Below are positions 25,741 through 34,567 of a DNA stretch of 64,000 nt, piece after piece. The DNA is from Cupriavidus pauculus. GTDB taxonomy: Bacteria; Pseudomonadota; Gammaproteobacteria; Burkholderiales; Burkholderiaceae. Location of the stretch: positions 186,001 through 250,000 of the forward strand of contig NZ_CP033969.1 in assembly GCF_003854935.1 (NCBI RefSeq). Direction: 5' to 3'. How positions within the stretch are numbered: position 1 is the first letter of the stretch; each line of letters begins with the position of its first letter. The notes under the pieces are model-generated. The model saw only the letters and a program-made list of their open reading frames with translations. It ran no database searches and was not told where the DNA came from. The translations under genes were made by a program, and so were the position numbers.

Positions 25741-25756
25741 TGGCACAGAGCCTGCT
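25741..25756 (+). promoter_or_regulatory. Sigma-54 (-24/-12) promoter of the gntP-hbd operon
   Basis: TGGCACAGAGCCTGCT matches the consensus TGGCACG-N4-TTGCW with full conservation of the -24 TGGCAC and the -12 TGC, with the obligatory GG-to-GC spacing. Transcription would start near 25768, ~95 bases before the permease start codon. Confidence 0.75.
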
Positions 25757-25861
25757 ACTGAAGCGGCCCCTTGTCATCTGCGCGAGGGAATATCGCATTC
25801 GACGGCACGGCCAGGCATCCGCGCTGCTCGACCGCATTCAAGAACAAGCGATGGAGACCCC

Positions 25862-27253
25862 ATGTCCTTTGTAGTAGTGCTCGCCGCACTGGCGTTCCTG
25901 ATGTTCGCCGCCTACCGCGGCTACAGCGTGATCCTGTTTGCCCCGCTGGCCGCCCTGGGCGCCGTGCTGCTGACCGACCCGTCGGCCGTGGCGCCCGTGT
26001 TCTCCGGCATCTTCATGGAGAAGATGGTCGGCTTCGTGAAGCTCTATTTCCCGGTGTTCATGCTCGGCGCCGTGTTCGGCAAGGTCATCGAGCTGTCCGG
26101 CTTTTCCGAATCGATCGTCGCCGCCGCCATCCGCTACATCGGCCGCTCGCGCGCCAACGCGGTCATTGTGGCGGTCTGTGCGCTGCTGACCTACGGCGGC
26201 GTCTCGCTGTTCGTGGTCGTGTTCGCGGTCTACCCGTTCGCGGCCGAGCTCTACCGCCAGAGCAACATCCCCAAGCGCCTGATGCCGGGCGCCATCGCGC
26301 TGGGCGCGTTCTCGTTCACGATGGATTCGCTGCCGGGCACGCCGCAGATCCAGAACATCATCCCGACCACGTTCTTCAACACCACGTCCTGGGCCGCCCC
26401 GGTGCTGGGCGTGGCCGGGTCGCTGTTCATCATCATCGTGGGCCTGTCGTACCTGGAATGGCGCCGCCGCGCCGCCGCCGCGCGCGGCGAGGGCTACGGC
26501 ACCAGCCTCGTCAACGAGCCGCAGCGCATGGAAGGCGGCAAGCTGCCGCCGCCGCTGCTGGCCATCCTGCCGCTGATCGTGGTGGGCGTGTCGAATTTCT
26601 GGCTCACGCGGATGATCCCGCTCTGGTACGGCCAGGCCAACAGCGTGTCGCTGCCGGGCCTGTCCAAGCCGGTGGAAACCAAGATCGCCAGCGTGACGGC
26701 CATCTGGGCCGTCGAGGGCGCCCTGCTGCTGGGCATCGTCGTGGTGCTGGCCACCGCGTTCGGCGCCGTCAAGACCCGTTTTGCCGAAGGCACCAAGAGC
26801 GCCGTGTCAGGCGCGCTGCTGGCATCGATGAACACCGCCTCGGAATACGGCTTCGGCGGCGTCATCGCCGCGCTGCCGGGCTTCCTGGTGGTCAGCGACG
26901 CGCTGCGCAGCATCCCCAACCCGCTGGTCAACGCGGCCGTGTCGGTGAGCACGCTGGCCGGCATCACCGGCTCGGCCTCGGGCGGCATGAGCATCGCGCT
27001 GGCGGCCATGTCCGACGTCTTCATCCAGGGCGCGCAGGCCGCGCAGATTCCGCTGGAAGTGCTGCACCGCGTGGTGTCGATGGCCAGCGGCGGCATGGAC
27101 ACCCTGCCGCACAACGGCGCCGTCATCACGCTGCTGGCCGTCACCGGCCTCACGCACCGCGAGTCGTACCGCGACATCTTCGCCATCACGCTGATCAAGA
27201 CGCTGGCCGTGTTCTTCGTGATCCTGGTGTTCTACCTGACCGGCCTGGTCTGA
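25862..27253 (+). CDS. GntP family permease, probable 3-hydroxybutyrate/short organic acid importer
   Basis: 463 residues, about 12-13 hydrophobic helices; GGAG precedes the ATG. It starts MSFVVVLAALAFLMFAAYRGYSV and includes GGVSLFVVVFAVYP and DSLPGTPQIQNIIPT, typical of the GntP/citrate-proton symporter superfamily. The immediate downstream 3-hydroxybutyrate dehydrogenase (16 bp gap) suggests that it carries a 3-hydroxyacid rather than gluconate. It is the first gene of the sigma-54-controlled operon; substrate is inference from context. Confidence 0.87.
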   Translation: MSFVVVLAALAFLMFAAYRGYSVILFAPLAALGAVLLTDPSAVAPVFSGIFMEKMVGFVKLYFPVFMLGAVFGKVIELSGFSESIVAAAIRYIGRSRANAVIVAVCALLTYGGVSLFVVVFAVYPFAAELYRQSNIPKRLMPGAIALGAFSFTMDSLPGTPQIQNIIPTTFFNTTSWAAPVLGVAGSLFIIIVGLSYLEWRRRAAAARGEGYGTSLVNEPQRMEGGKLPPPLLAILPLIVVGVSNFWLTRMIPLWYGQANSVSLPGLSKPVETKIASVTAIWAVEGALLLGIVVVLATAFGAVKTRFAEGTKSAVSGALLASMNTASEYGFGGVIAALPGFLVVSDALRSIPNPLVNAAVSVSTLAGITGSASGGMSIALAAMSDVFIQGAQAAQIPLEVLHRVVSMASGGMDTLPHNGAVITLLAVTGLTHRESYRDIFAITLIKTLAVFFVILVFYLTGLV

Positions 27254-27269
27254 CAAGCAAGGAGGCATC

Positions 27270-28046
27270 ATGGTCAATCTGCAAGGCAAGACCGCGCTGG
27301 TCACCGGCTCCACGAGCGGCATCGGGCTGGGCATCGCCCAGTCGCTGGCCCAGGCCGGCGCCAACATCGTCCTGAACGGCTTTGGCGACGTGGACGCCGC
27401 GCTGGCGGCCATCGCCGCCACGGGCGCCCAGGCCGTGCACCACCCGGCCGACATGCGCCGCCCCGACGAGATCGAGGCAATGTTCGCGCTGGCGCAGGCG
27501 CGCTTTGGCGGCGTGGACATCCTGGTCAACAACGCCGGCATCCAGCACGTGTCGCCCGTGGAGGACTTTCCGGTCCAGAAGTGGGACGACATCATCGCCA
27601 TCAACCTCAGCTCGGGCTTTCACACCACGCGGCTGGCGCTGCCGGCGATGCGCGCGGCCAACTGGGGCCGGATCGTCAACATCGCGTCGGTCCACGGGCT
27701 GGTCGGCTCGGCCGGCAAGTCGGCCTACGTGGCCGCCAAGCACGGGCTGGTGGGCCTGACGAAGGTCACCGCCCTGGAGACGGCCGCCACCGGCATCACC
27801 TGCAACGCCATCTGCCCCGGCTTCGTGCTGACGCCGCTGGTGGCCGCCCAGATCGACGCCATCGCACAGCGCGAAAACATTTCGCGCGACGCCGCGCAGG
27901 CCCGGCTGCTGTCCGACAAGCAGCCGTCCGGCCAGTTCGTCACCCCCGAACAGCTCGGCGGCCTGGTGCTGATGCTGTGCTCGCCCGCCGGCGAGCAGGT
28001 GCGCGGCGCGGCATGGGCCATGGACGGCGGCTGGACGGCACAGTAA
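27270..28046 (+). CDS. hbdH1: 3-hydroxybutyrate dehydrogenase (SDR family)
   Basis: 258 residues with AAGGAGG upstream. NAD-binding TGSTSGIGLGIA (near residue 12), NNAGIQHVSPVEDFP, and the catalytic Ser-Tyr-Lys set in [22 protein letters not shown], with HGLVG and the ICPGFVLTPLV segment seen in D-3-hydroxybutyrate dehydrogenases. It oxidises D-3-hydroxybutyrate to acetoacetate with NAD+, a step in PHB mobilisation. Second gene of the sigma-54 operon, ended by a strong hairpin terminator 30 bp downstream. Confidence 0.9.
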   Translation: MVNLQGKTALVTGSTSGIGLGIAQSLAQAGANIVLNGFGDVDAALAAIAATGAQAVHHPADMRRPDEIEAMFALAQARFGGVDILVNNAGIQHVSPVEDFPVQKWDDIIAINLSSGFHTTRLALPAMRAANWGRIVNIASVHGLVGSAGKSAYVAAKHGLVGLTKVTALETAATGITCNAICPGFVLTPLVAAQIDAIAQRENISRDAAQARLLSDKQPSGQFVTPEQLGGLVLMLCSPAGEQVRGAAWAMDGGWTAQ

Positions 28047-28075
28047 GCCGCCTGGCACGACCCGATCGGTTCAGG

Positions 28076-28101
28076 AGCCCCGGCGTTGCCGGGGCTTTTT
28101 T
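28076..28101 (+). terminator. Rho-independent terminator after the gntP-hbd operon
   Basis: AGCCCCGG-CGTT-GCCGGGGCT followed by a run of six T. A textbook intrinsic terminator separating this operon from the acetoacetate decarboxylase unit. Confidence 0.88.
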
Positions 28102-28305
28102 GTTTCGTCGCGCCGATGTGCCAGGCAGCGTGATTCCATCCCTCCCCCCAAACCGCTCACCCCCTCATACCTAAGCATCGCGCCGGCGATACGCAGGTGT
28201 AATGGCTTGACGCCTCCGGGCCTTCCAGAATGAATCCGGGCCGCGATGGGCTGCCGTCATCGGGACGGCGGCGTCGCGGCGCGGCATTGTTATGGAGGCC
28301 ATGCC

Positions 28306-29049
28306 ATGGACGTCCAGACCATCCGGGAGCGCGCGTATGCCACGCCGCTGTGCAGCCCGGCCTACCCGATGGGACCGTACCGGTTCCTGCAGCGGGAATA
28401 CCTTGTCATTTCGTACCGCACCGATCCGGACCTGTTGCGCGCGGTGGTGCCCGAGCCGCTGGCGGTGGCCGAGCCCGTCGTCCACTACGAATTCATCCGC
28501 ATGCCCGATTCCACGGGCTTTGGCGACTACACGGAGTCCGGCCAGGTGATTCCGGTGACCTACCAGGGGCGGCCGGGCAACTACACGCACGCGATGTTCC
28601 TGGACGACCATCCGCCGCTGGCGGGCGGCCGCGAGATCTGGGGGTTTCCGAAGAAGCTGGCGAGCCCGCGCCTGTCAGTGGAAAAGGACACGCTGGTGGG
28701 CACGCTCGACTACGGCCCGGTGCGCGTGGCGACCGGGACGATGGGCTACAAGCACCATTGCATCGCGCCAGACCCGGTGCGCGACGCCCTGGCCGGCACG
28801 CCGAACTACCTGCTCAAGATCCTGCCCCACGTCGACGGCACGGCGCGCGTGTGCGAGCTGGTCTGTTTCTTCCTCAAGGACGTGGCCGTGCGGGGCGCCT
28901 GGACCGGCCCCGCTGCCCTGTCGCTCTTTCCCCACGCCCTGGCCCCGGTGGCGTCGCTGCCGGTGCTGGAGGTGCTGGGCGCCAGGCACTACGTGGCCGA
29001 CCTGACGCTGGGCCTCGGCGAGGTCGTGTTCGACTACCTGCAACAGTAA
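28306..29049 (+). CDS. adc: Acetoacetate decarboxylase
   Basis: 247 residues; ATGGAGG precedes the start. The active-site motif EIWGFPKK (residues 110-117) provides the Schiff-base lysine and its neighbour that lowers its pKa, as in clostridial Adc. [21 protein letters not shown] and [11 protein letters not shown] are other family features. The enzyme converts acetoacetate to acetone and CO2. Located between two 3-hydroxybutyrate dehydrogenase genes, it offers a route to dispose of acetoacetate; a decarboxylase-like protein with a different substrate cannot be excluded. It starts a new transcription unit after the terminator at 28076. Confidence 0.88.
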   Translation: MDVQTIRERAYATPLCSPAYPMGPYRFLQREYLVISYRTDPDLLRAVVPEPLAVAEPVVHYEFIRMPDSTGFGDYTESGQVIPVTYQGRPGNYTHAMFLDDHPPLAGGREIWGFPKKLASPRLSVEKDTLVGTLDYGPVRVATGTMGYKHHCIAPDPVRDALAGTPNYLLKILPHVDGTARVCELVCFFLKDVAVRGAWTGPAALSLFPHALAPVASLPVLEVLGARHYVADLTLGLGEVVFDYLQQ

Positions 29050-29074
29050 GCCAACCCGTTATCCGGAGAACATC

Positions 29075-29857
29075 ATGAAGCTTCAAGGCAAATCGGCCAT
29101 CGTCACGGGCGCCGCCAGCGGCATCGGCAAGGCCATCGCGGAACTGCTGGCCCGGGAGGGCGCGGCCGTGGCCGTGGCCGATCTCAACGAGGAGGCGGCC
29201 GTCAAGGTGGCCCGCGGGATCGAGGCTGCGGGCGGCCTGGCCATGGGCGTGGCGATGGACGTGACCGACGAGCAGGCCGTGGACCGCGCCACCGATGCGG
29301 TGGCGGACCGCTTTGGCGGCGTGGACATCCTGGTCTCGAACGCCGGCATCCAGATCGTCAACCCGATCCACGAGTACAGCTTTGCGGACTGGAAGCGCAT
29401 GCAGGCCATCCACGTGGACGGCGCCTTCCTGACCACGCGCGCGGCGCTGCGCCACATGTACCGCGACAATCGCGGCGGCACGGTGATCTACATGGGCTCC
29501 GTGCACTCGCACGAAGCCTCGCCGCTCAAGTGCGCCTACGTGGCCGCCAAGCACGGGCTGCTGGGCCTGGCGCGCGTGCTGGCCAAGGAAGGCGGCGAGC
29601 ACAACGTGCGCTCGCACGTGATCTGCCCGGGCTTTGTCCGCACGCCGCTGGTCGACAAGCAGATTCCCGAGCAGGCCCGGGAGCTGGGCATCAGCGAGGA
29701 AGAAGTGGTGCGCCGCGTGATGCTGGGCGGCACCGTCGACGGCGTCTTCACCACCGTCGACGACGTGGCGCAGACCGCCCTCTTCCTGTGCGCGTTTCCG
29801 TCGGCCGCGCTCACGGGCCAGTCGTTCGTCGTCAGCCACGGCTGGTACATGCAATAA
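29075..29857 (+). CDS. hbdH2: 3-hydroxybutyrate dehydrogenase, second paralogue (SDR)
   Basis: 260 residues: [15 protein letters not shown] (NAD site), [48 protein letters not shown] with the catalytic Ser, Tyr and Lys, and the [23 protein letters not shown] segment found in 3-hydroxybutyrate dehydrogenases. It lies 25 bp after adc and shares AYVAAKHGL with the dehydrogenase at 27270 but is clearly diverged. It supplies acetoacetate to Adc or runs the reverse reaction. CCGGAG precedes the start. An alternative is another 3-hydroxyacyl substrate. Confidence 0.85.
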   Translation: MKLQGKSAIVTGAASGIGKAIAELLAREGAAVAVADLNEEAAVKVARGIEAAGGLAMGVAMDVTDEQAVDRATDAVADRFGGVDILVSNAGIQIVNPIHEYSFADWKRMQAIHVDGAFLTTRAALRHMYRDNRGGTVIYMGSVHSHEASPLKCAYVAAKHGLLGLARVLAKEGGEHNVRSHVICPGFVRTPLVDKQIPEQARELGISEEEVVRRVMLGGTVDGVFTTVDDVAQTALFLCAFPSAALTGQSFVVSHGWYMQ

Positions 29858-29928
29858 CGCAGGCGGGCCGCCCGCCCCGGCCCCGGCCGCCGCGCGGGCG
29901 CGCCCCCGTCAGAGCAGGAACACAGATC

Positions 29929-31146
29929 ATGTTTCAAGAGAGACAGGACTTGCAGGGCAGCTCGGGCGCGGCAACCGCGCACACGGCCGTGGACGACCGC
30001 TACGCGGTCAAGGCGCTGGTGCTGCAGGGTGGCGGCGCGCTGGGGTCGTACCAGGCCGGCGTGTACCAGGGGCTGGCCGAGGCCGGCATCACCCCGAACT
30101 GGGTGGCGGGCATCTCCATCGGCGCGCTCAACGCGGCCATCATCGCTGGCAACCCGCCGGCCCGGCGCGTGGACCAGCTACGCGCGTTCTGGCAGCACAT
30201 CTGCCGCCAGCCGTGGCTGCCAAGCCTGGTGCCGTACGACCTGATCGCCGACAGCGCGCAGCACTGGCCAGACACGATGCGGGTCTGGTTCGACGCCATC
30301 GAGGCCGCGCGCGCACTCGTGGAAGGCCAGAACGGCTTTTTCTCGCCCCGGCTGTGGCCCACCGGCTTCGTGCAGCCAGCGGGCGCGCACACCGCCAGCT
30401 ATTACGACACCGGGCCGCTGAAGGCCACGCTGGAACGCTTTGCCGATTTCGACCGCATCAACCGCCCGGACGAACTGCGCGTCTCGGTGGGCGCCGTCAA
30501 CGTGCGCAACGGCAACTTCGCCTACTTCGACAACACCCGGACGCGGCTGCGCGCCGAGCATTTCATGGCGTCGGGCGCGCTGCCGCCGGGCTTTCCGGCC
30601 GTGGAGATCGACGGCGAGTACTACTGGGACGGCGGGCTGGTCTCCAACACGCCGCTGCAGGCCATCCTGCGCGAGCATCCGCGCCGCAACGCGCTGATCT
30701 TCCAGGTGGACCTGTGGAGCGCGCGCGGGCCGCTGCCGCATACGCTCGAAGCGGTGGCCACGCGCCAGAAGGACATCCAGTATTCGAGCCGCACGCGCAA
30801 CATCACGGACCACATGAGCGAGCAGCAGAACTTCCGCCGCCTGCTGGCCGACGTGCTGGCGCTGGTGCCGCCGGCCCGCAGGCAGAGCGAGGCGTACCAG
30901 CGCGCCGCAGCGGATGCCTGCGACGTCCGCCGCAACGTGATCCAGCTCATCTACCGCGACAAGCCGTTCGAAGGCAGCGCCAAGGACTTCCAGTTCGGCC
31001 CGCTGACGATGCGCGAGCACTGGAACAGCGGGCTGGACGATATCCGCGGCACGCTGGCGCATCCCGAATGGCTGGCGATGCCGCCGCACGACGACCCGTT
31101 CGTCACGCACGACATCCACCGCCACCGCAACGCGGGCGGTCAATAG
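29929..31146 (+). CDS. Patatin-like phospholipase (DUF3734-containing)
   Basis: 405 residues. The patatin fold is shown by the oxyanion loop LQGGGALGSYQAGV, nucleophile elbow GISIG (Ser63) and the Asp of DGG at residue 234 (WDGGLVSNTP): a complete Ser-Asp dyad. A C-terminal ~170-residue extension (DUF3734 type) follows. Members are acyl hydrolases; several close relatives occur beside 3-hydroxybutyrate dehydrogenase genes in PHB-producing bacteria, so a link to PHB granule lipid or intracellular depolymerisation is plausible but unproven. AGGA lies 8 bases before the ATG; last gene of the adc unit. Confidence 0.85.
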   Translation: MFQERQDLQGSSGAATAHTAVDDRYAVKALVLQGGGALGSYQAGVYQGLAEAGITPNWVAGISIGALNAAIIAGNPPARRVDQLRAFWQHICRQPWLPSLVPYDLIADSAQHWPDTMRVWFDAIEAARALVEGQNGFFSPRLWPTGFVQPAGAHTASYYDTGPLKATLERFADFDRINRPDELRVSVGAVNVRNGNFAYFDNTRTRLRAEHFMASGALPPGFPAVEIDGEYYWDGGLVSNTPLQAILREHPRRNALIFQVDLWSARGPLPHTLEAVATRQKDIQYSSRTRNITDHMSEQQNFRRLLADVLALVPPARRQSEAYQRAAADACDVRRNVIQLIYRDKPFEGSAKDFQFGPLTMREHWNSGLDDIRGTLAHPEWLAMPPHDDPFVTHDIHRHRNAGGQ

Positions 31147-31150
31147 GCGG

Positions 31151-31912
31151 TCAGTAGGCCGGCACCGGCGGCGCCGCGCGCATGGCCGGGCGCGGCGCCG
31201 GCCCCATCGCCACGGCCGGGGCCGCCGGCGCGGCCGTGGCCAGCGGCGCCATGGCGTTCTGGCCGAGCGTGGGCAGCTCCAGCTCGATGGCCATCTTCAC
31301 CAGGTCCGCGAACGTGCGCGCGGCCATCTTGCGCATGGCCCGGCTGCGGTGGATCTTGATCGTGACCTCGCTGATACCGATGCGCCCGGCAATCTGCTTG
31401 TTCATCAGCCCCGACACCGCCAGCGCCATCACCTCGCGCTCGCGGGCGCTCAGCGTGGCGTAGCGGGCGCGCAGGTCGTCGCAGCACTGCAGCGCCTGGC
31501 GCTTGCAGCGGTCCACGTCGATGGCGCCTGTCACGGCGTCCAGGAAGTCCTGGTCGCGGAACGGCTTGGGCAGGAAGTCGAGCGCGCCGGCCTTCATCGC
31601 GCGCACCGTCATCTCGATGTCGCCGTGCCCGGTGATGAACACCACCGGCAGGCCGATGCCGCGCCGGACCATCTCGCGCTGCACCTCCAGCCCGTTGGCG
31701 CCGCGCAGCCGCACGTCCAGCACCACGCAGCCGGGCACCGGTTCGATCTGCGCGGCCAGGAACGCGTCGGCCGACAGGAACGACCGCGAGCGGATGCCGA
31801 CCGAGGCCAGCAGGTCGGCCAGCGCGTGGTTCAGGCCGGGGTCGTCGTCGACGATGTAGACGACCGGTTCGACGGCTTCGCGGCCGCGCGGGGGCTTGGG
31901 TGTCATGGCGTG
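31151..31912 (-). CDS. FixJ/NarL-type response regulator, orphan
   Basis: About 253 residues. A receiver domain (about 15-130) has acidic DDD, phospho-acceptor Asp66 in VVLDVRLRG and Lys in FLPKPF; a LuxR-type HTH (about 150-207) contains LSAREREVMALAVSGLMNKQIAGRIGISEVTIKIHRSRAMRKM. A 45-residue Ala/Pro-rich tail follows. The start is a GTG six bases after GGAG; an ATG two codons later has no proper site. No kinase is adjacent; the FixL-type kinase at 36248 is the nearest candidate partner. The 23-bp motif lies 103 bp upstream. Confidence 0.87.
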   Translation of the reverse strand, partial: HAMTPKPPRGREAVEPVVYIVDDDPGLNHALADLLASVGIRSRSFLSADAFLAAQIEPVPGCVVLDVRLRGANGLEVQREMVRRGIGLPVVFITGHGDIEMTVRAMKAGALDFLPKPFRDQDFLDAVTGAIDVDRCKRQALQCCDDLRARYATLSAREREVMALAVSGLMNKQIAGRIGISEVTIKIHRSRAMRKMAARTFADLVKMAIELELPTLGQNAMAPLATAAPAAPAVAMGPAPRPAMRAAPPVPAY

Positions 31913-32014
31913 CACGATGGACTCCGGATAACGCTGCAGGCAGGGATGGAACGATGGTGCAACCAGTCTAGAAACCACGCGGCACCGCAACAAGACGCCG
32001 CCGGGGGAGGCCGC

Positions 32015-32037
32015 GTTTCCGTGCGCGCACCAATCGG
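32015..32037 (+). promoter_or_regulatory. 23-bp motif copy 1 (upstream of the FixJ-type regulator)
   Basis: GTTTCC-N6-GCACCAATCGG. One of four intergenic copies in the 31-37 kb cluster, all in the same orientation; here it lies ~105 bp upstream of the minus-strand response regulator gene. Confidence 0.6.
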
Positions 32038-32067
32038 CAGGGCCGGTGGCAGCCCCGCGCGGCACGG

Positions 32068-32106
32068 AAAAAAGGCCGACGCCCCCGGAGGCGGAAGGCG
32101 TCGGCC
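32068..32106 (-). terminator. Rho-independent terminator of the ahpD-cupin transcript
   Basis: On the minus strand GGCCGACGCC, a 13-base loop and GGCGTCGGCC are followed by TTTTTT. Perfect 10-bp stem, 127 bases after the cupin gene stop. The remainder of the 320-bp gap 31913-32232 holds the motif copy above and nothing else I recognise. Confidence 0.85.
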
Positions 32107-32232
32107 AACGGGACCGAACAAGGTCGCTACATGAAGACGGGGGCAGGCATCGGGATGTGGCCGCCGCGCGGGGCGGCGGGCACGGGATGCGCGCGGCAGG
32201 GCCCCGTCTGGGGCCTGCCGGCGTGGGATGGC

Positions 32233-32649
32233 TTACTGGACCGGCGTCAGGATCGGCGCGCCCTGCTTCTTGATCAGGAACACGACGAACTTGGCCGGCT
32301 TGCTCTTGCTGGCGTTGCGACCCACGGTGTGGACGTCGTCCGGGCCTTCGTAGAACGTCTGGCCGGCCTTGAGCGTGACTTCCTTGCCGCCCTTCACGCC
32401 CATGACGATGGTGCCTTCCAGCACGTAGATGAAGCCGTGCGCGTCGTGGCGATGCACGGGGTCGTAGCCGCCCGGCGGGTACTCCACGACGATCATCTCG
32501 ACTTCCTTGCCCGGGTAGTCGGCCAACGCCTGGCGGGTCAGTTCCGTGACCTTGGCGTCGGTGGGCCCGGCCAGCGCGGGCTGCGCGAAGGCCAGCCCGG
32601 CCGCGGCAACCAGCGCCGCGAGCGATGCAAGCGATGCAAAGCGCCTCAT
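32233..32649 (-). CDS. Exported cupin-domain protein
   Basis: 138 residues. An N-terminal signal peptide (about 1-27, ending AQPALA) precedes a single cupin_2 barrel: EYPPGGYDPVHRHDAHGFIYVLEGTIVM gives motif 1 (G-X5-HxH-X-E-like, with Glu of VLEG) and AGQTFYEGPDDVHTVGRN motif 2 with its His. Metal binding by the two His of HRH, Glu and the second His is likely. Such periplasmic cupins are common next to AhpD-like genes; reaction unknown. It begins 4 bp after the AhpD-like gene stop and is co-transcribed with it. Confidence 0.82.
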   Translation of the reverse strand: MRRFASLASLAALVAAAGLAFAQPALAGPTDAKVTELTRQALADYPGKEVEMIVVEYPPGGYDPVHRHDAHGFIYVLEGTIVMGVKGGKEVTLKAGQTFYEGPDDVHTVGRNASKSKPAKFVVFLIKKQGAPILTPVQ

Positions 32650-32653
32650 GGCA

Positions 32654-33133
32654 TCACTCCAGGCCGGCCTTGTCCAGGCCGAACATCTTGTCGGCCGATC
32701 CCGGCACGGTCTGGAACGCCACGTTGAGGCGGTTCCAGGTGTTGATCACGCCGATCTGGAACGTCAGGTCCGACAGTTCCTTTTCCGAGAACTGCGTGCG
32801 CACGCGTTCGTACAGGTCGTCGGGCACGCCGTGCGCGGGCAGCTGGGTCAGCGCCTCGGTCCAGGCCAGCGCGGCGCGCTCGCGCGGGGCGAACAGCGTG
32901 GATTCGCGCCAGATGGCCACGTGGTGCAGGCGCAGCTCGCGCTCGCCGTGGATCTTGGCCTGCTTGATGTGCATGTCGACGCAGAACGCGCAGCCGTTCA
33001 GTTGCGAGGCGCGGATTTCCACGAGTTCGCGGATGTGCTGCTCGATCGTCGTCTTCTGGAACAACCCGCCCAGTTCCACGAGCTTCTTCGACAGTTCCGG
33101 GGATTGCTGAAAGTAGTTCAAACGTTGCGACAT
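32654..33133 (-). CDS. Carboxymuconolactone decarboxylase/AhpD-like alkylhydroperoxidase
   Basis: 159 residues with AGGAGAG before MSQRLN. The AhpD-type redox motif CAFCVDMH (Cys48, Cys51, His55) sits in ASQLNGCAFCVDMHIKQAK, with Glu39 (LVEIRASQ) forming the usual proton relay. Such proteins reduce peroxides using the CXXC pair, though many family members are uncharacterised. It heads a two-gene unit with the cupin and lies upstream-adjacent to ohr, which has the same predicted theme of organic hydroperoxide removal. Confidence 0.85.
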   Translation of the reverse strand: MSQRLNYFQQSPELSKKLVELGGLFQKTTIEQHIRELVEIRASQLNGCAFCVDMHIKQAKIHGERELRLHHVAIWRESTLFAPRERAALAWTEALTQLPAHGVPDDLYERVRTQFSEKELSDLTFQIGVINTWNRLNVAFQTVPGSADKMFGLDKAGLE

Positions 33134-33267
33134 GTGTCTCTCCTGCAGGTGGATGGGAATGTTGCTCGCCGGGCCCCTTTGCACGACCGCGCCAAGGTGG
33201 GCACTGCTTGCATCGAATCGTAGTGCGCCCCGTGGGGCGCGGGTAGTGCCGTGTCGGTGCCCAGTCT

Positions 33268-33290
33268 GTTGCCCTGGGAACACCAATCGG
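33268..33290 (+). promoter_or_regulatory. 23-bp motif copy 2 (upstream of the AhpD-like gene)
   Basis: GTTGCC-N6-ACACCAATCGG, the most divergent copy, ~135 bp upstream of the AhpD-like start and just past the stop of ohr. Confidence 0.55.
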
Positions 33291-33298
33291 CGGGCGGG

Positions 33299-33799
33299 TC
33301 AGTCGATGACGCAGACAATGCTGTGCATGCCCTCGCGCGCCAGCTTGGCGTACGGGCACAGCCGCTCGGTGTTGCGCACCAGTTCCTCGGCCACGGGCCG
33401 TGCCACGCCCGGCATGCGGATGCGGATCTCGGCCACCAGCGCGTAGCCGCCATCCACCGGATCGCGGCCGAACGACACCTGCGCGGCCACCGTCGCCGGC
33501 GTCATGTCGATGCCGGCGCGCCTGGCCAGCAGGCTCAGCGCGCCGTGGAAGCAGGCGGCGTAGCCGGCCGCGAAGAGCTGTTCCGGATTGGTGCCGCTGC
33601 CGGGCCCGCCCAGCGCGGCGGGCAGCCGCAGTTCAAGGATCAGGTTGCCGTCGTCGGAGCGGGCCACGCCCGACGCACGGCCATGCGCGGCCTGGCCGCC
33701 GGCCACGGTGACCGTCGTCGTGTACAGCGCGGTGAATCCCTGACCCAGGTAGCGGTCGAGCAACGTCAATGGCGGGGGCTGTAGCCCCTCGTTCTCCAT
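33299..33799 (-). CDS. ohr: Organic hydroperoxide resistance protein Ohr (OsmC/Ohr family)
   Basis: 166 residues. The two redox cysteines are Cys83 in AACFHGAL and Cys148 in ERLCPYAK, positioned as in Ohr, and the catalytic arginine can be the one in AAHGRASG (about residue 41). Ohr reduces organic hydroperoxides using lipoylated proteins as donors. The N-terminus is ~20 residues longer than usual. The gene starts 18 bp after the SDR gene, suggesting an SDR-ohr operon. The usual ohrR repressor gene is not next to it. Confidence 0.9.
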   Translation of the reverse strand: MENEGLQPPPLTLLDRYLGQGFTALYTTTVTVAGGQAAHGRASGVARSDDGNLILELRLPAALGGPGSGTNPEQLFAAGYAACFHGALSLLARRAGIDMTPATVAAQVSFGRDPVDGGYALVAEIRIRMPGVARPVAEELVRNTERLCPYAKLAREGMHSIVCVID

Positions 33800-33817
33800 G
33801 GAAGTGTCTCCTGGCGG

Positions 33818-34567
33818 CTATTTCTGCTGGGTGCGGATCCAGTCCTCGTAGCGAATGGTGCCCAGGCGCGCGTCGCCCTCGGGCACGAGCGTGCCTTCCT
33901 GCAGCACGGCGCCGAAGTAAGGCGCCGCCGGGTCGCCGCTGACCGCGAGCGGGTTGCCGGTATCGGCCAGGTAGCGCCGCACGATCTCGTGCATGCGAAA
34001 GCGCTCGGGGCCGGCGGTCTCGACGATGCCGTTGACGGGCAGCGCCAGCGCGGCATCGGCCACGGCCTGCGCCACGTCGTCGGAGGCCATCGGCTGGATG
34101 TAGGCGGTGGTGATGCGCAGCGTGTCGGCGCCGCCGGCGGACTGCGCGATGGCGCCCAGGAATTCCAGGAACTGGGTGGCGCGCACGATGGTGTACGGCA
34201 CGCCCGCGCCGCGGATCAGCGCTTCCTGGGCGTTCTTGGCGCGGAAGTAGCCGCTCTGTTCGAGCTTGTCGGTGCCCACCACGGACAGCGCCACGTGATG
34301 CGACACGCCGGCCACCTTCTCGGCCGCCGCCAGGTTGCGGCCCGACGCCTCGAAGAATTCCAGCACCGCCTTGTCCTCGAACGACGGCGAGTTCGCCACG
34401 TCGACCACCACCTGGGCGCCGTTCAGCGCCTGCGCCAGCCCTTCGCCGGTCACCGCGTTGACGCCGCTGGCCGGCGACGCCGCCAGCACCTGGTGCCCCT
34501 GCGCCTGCAGGCGCGCCACCACTTTCTTGCCGATCAGGCCCGTGCCGCCAATCACTACGATGTTCAT
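33818..34567 (-). CDS. Atypical SDR, NAD(P)H-binding protein (NmrA/quinone-reductase-like)
   Basis: 249 residues with GGAGAG upstream of ATG. The Rossmann motif VVIGGTGLIGKKVV starts at residue 4; the rest (VDVANSPSFEDKAVLEFFEAS, HHVALSVVGTDKLEQSGYFRAKNAQE, YTIVRATQFLEFL) is the pattern of atypical SDRs with YxxxK replaced by YFRAK. Related proteins are NADPH sensors or quinone/aldehyde reductases. Grouping with ohr and AhpD suggests defence against redox-active electrophiles; substrate unknown. Confidence 0.82.
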   Translation of the reverse strand: MNIVVIGGTGLIGKKVVARLQAQGHQVLAASPASGVNAVTGEGLAQALNGAQVVVDVANSPSFEDKAVLEFFEASGRNLAAAEKVAGVSHHVALSVVGTDKLEQSGYFRAKNAQEALIRGAGVPYTIVRATQFLEFLGAIAQSAGGADTLRITTAYIQPMASDDVAQAVADAALALPVNGIVETAGPERFRMHEIVRRYLADTGNPLAVSGDPAAPYFGAVLQEGTLVPEGDARLGTIRYEDWIRTQQK

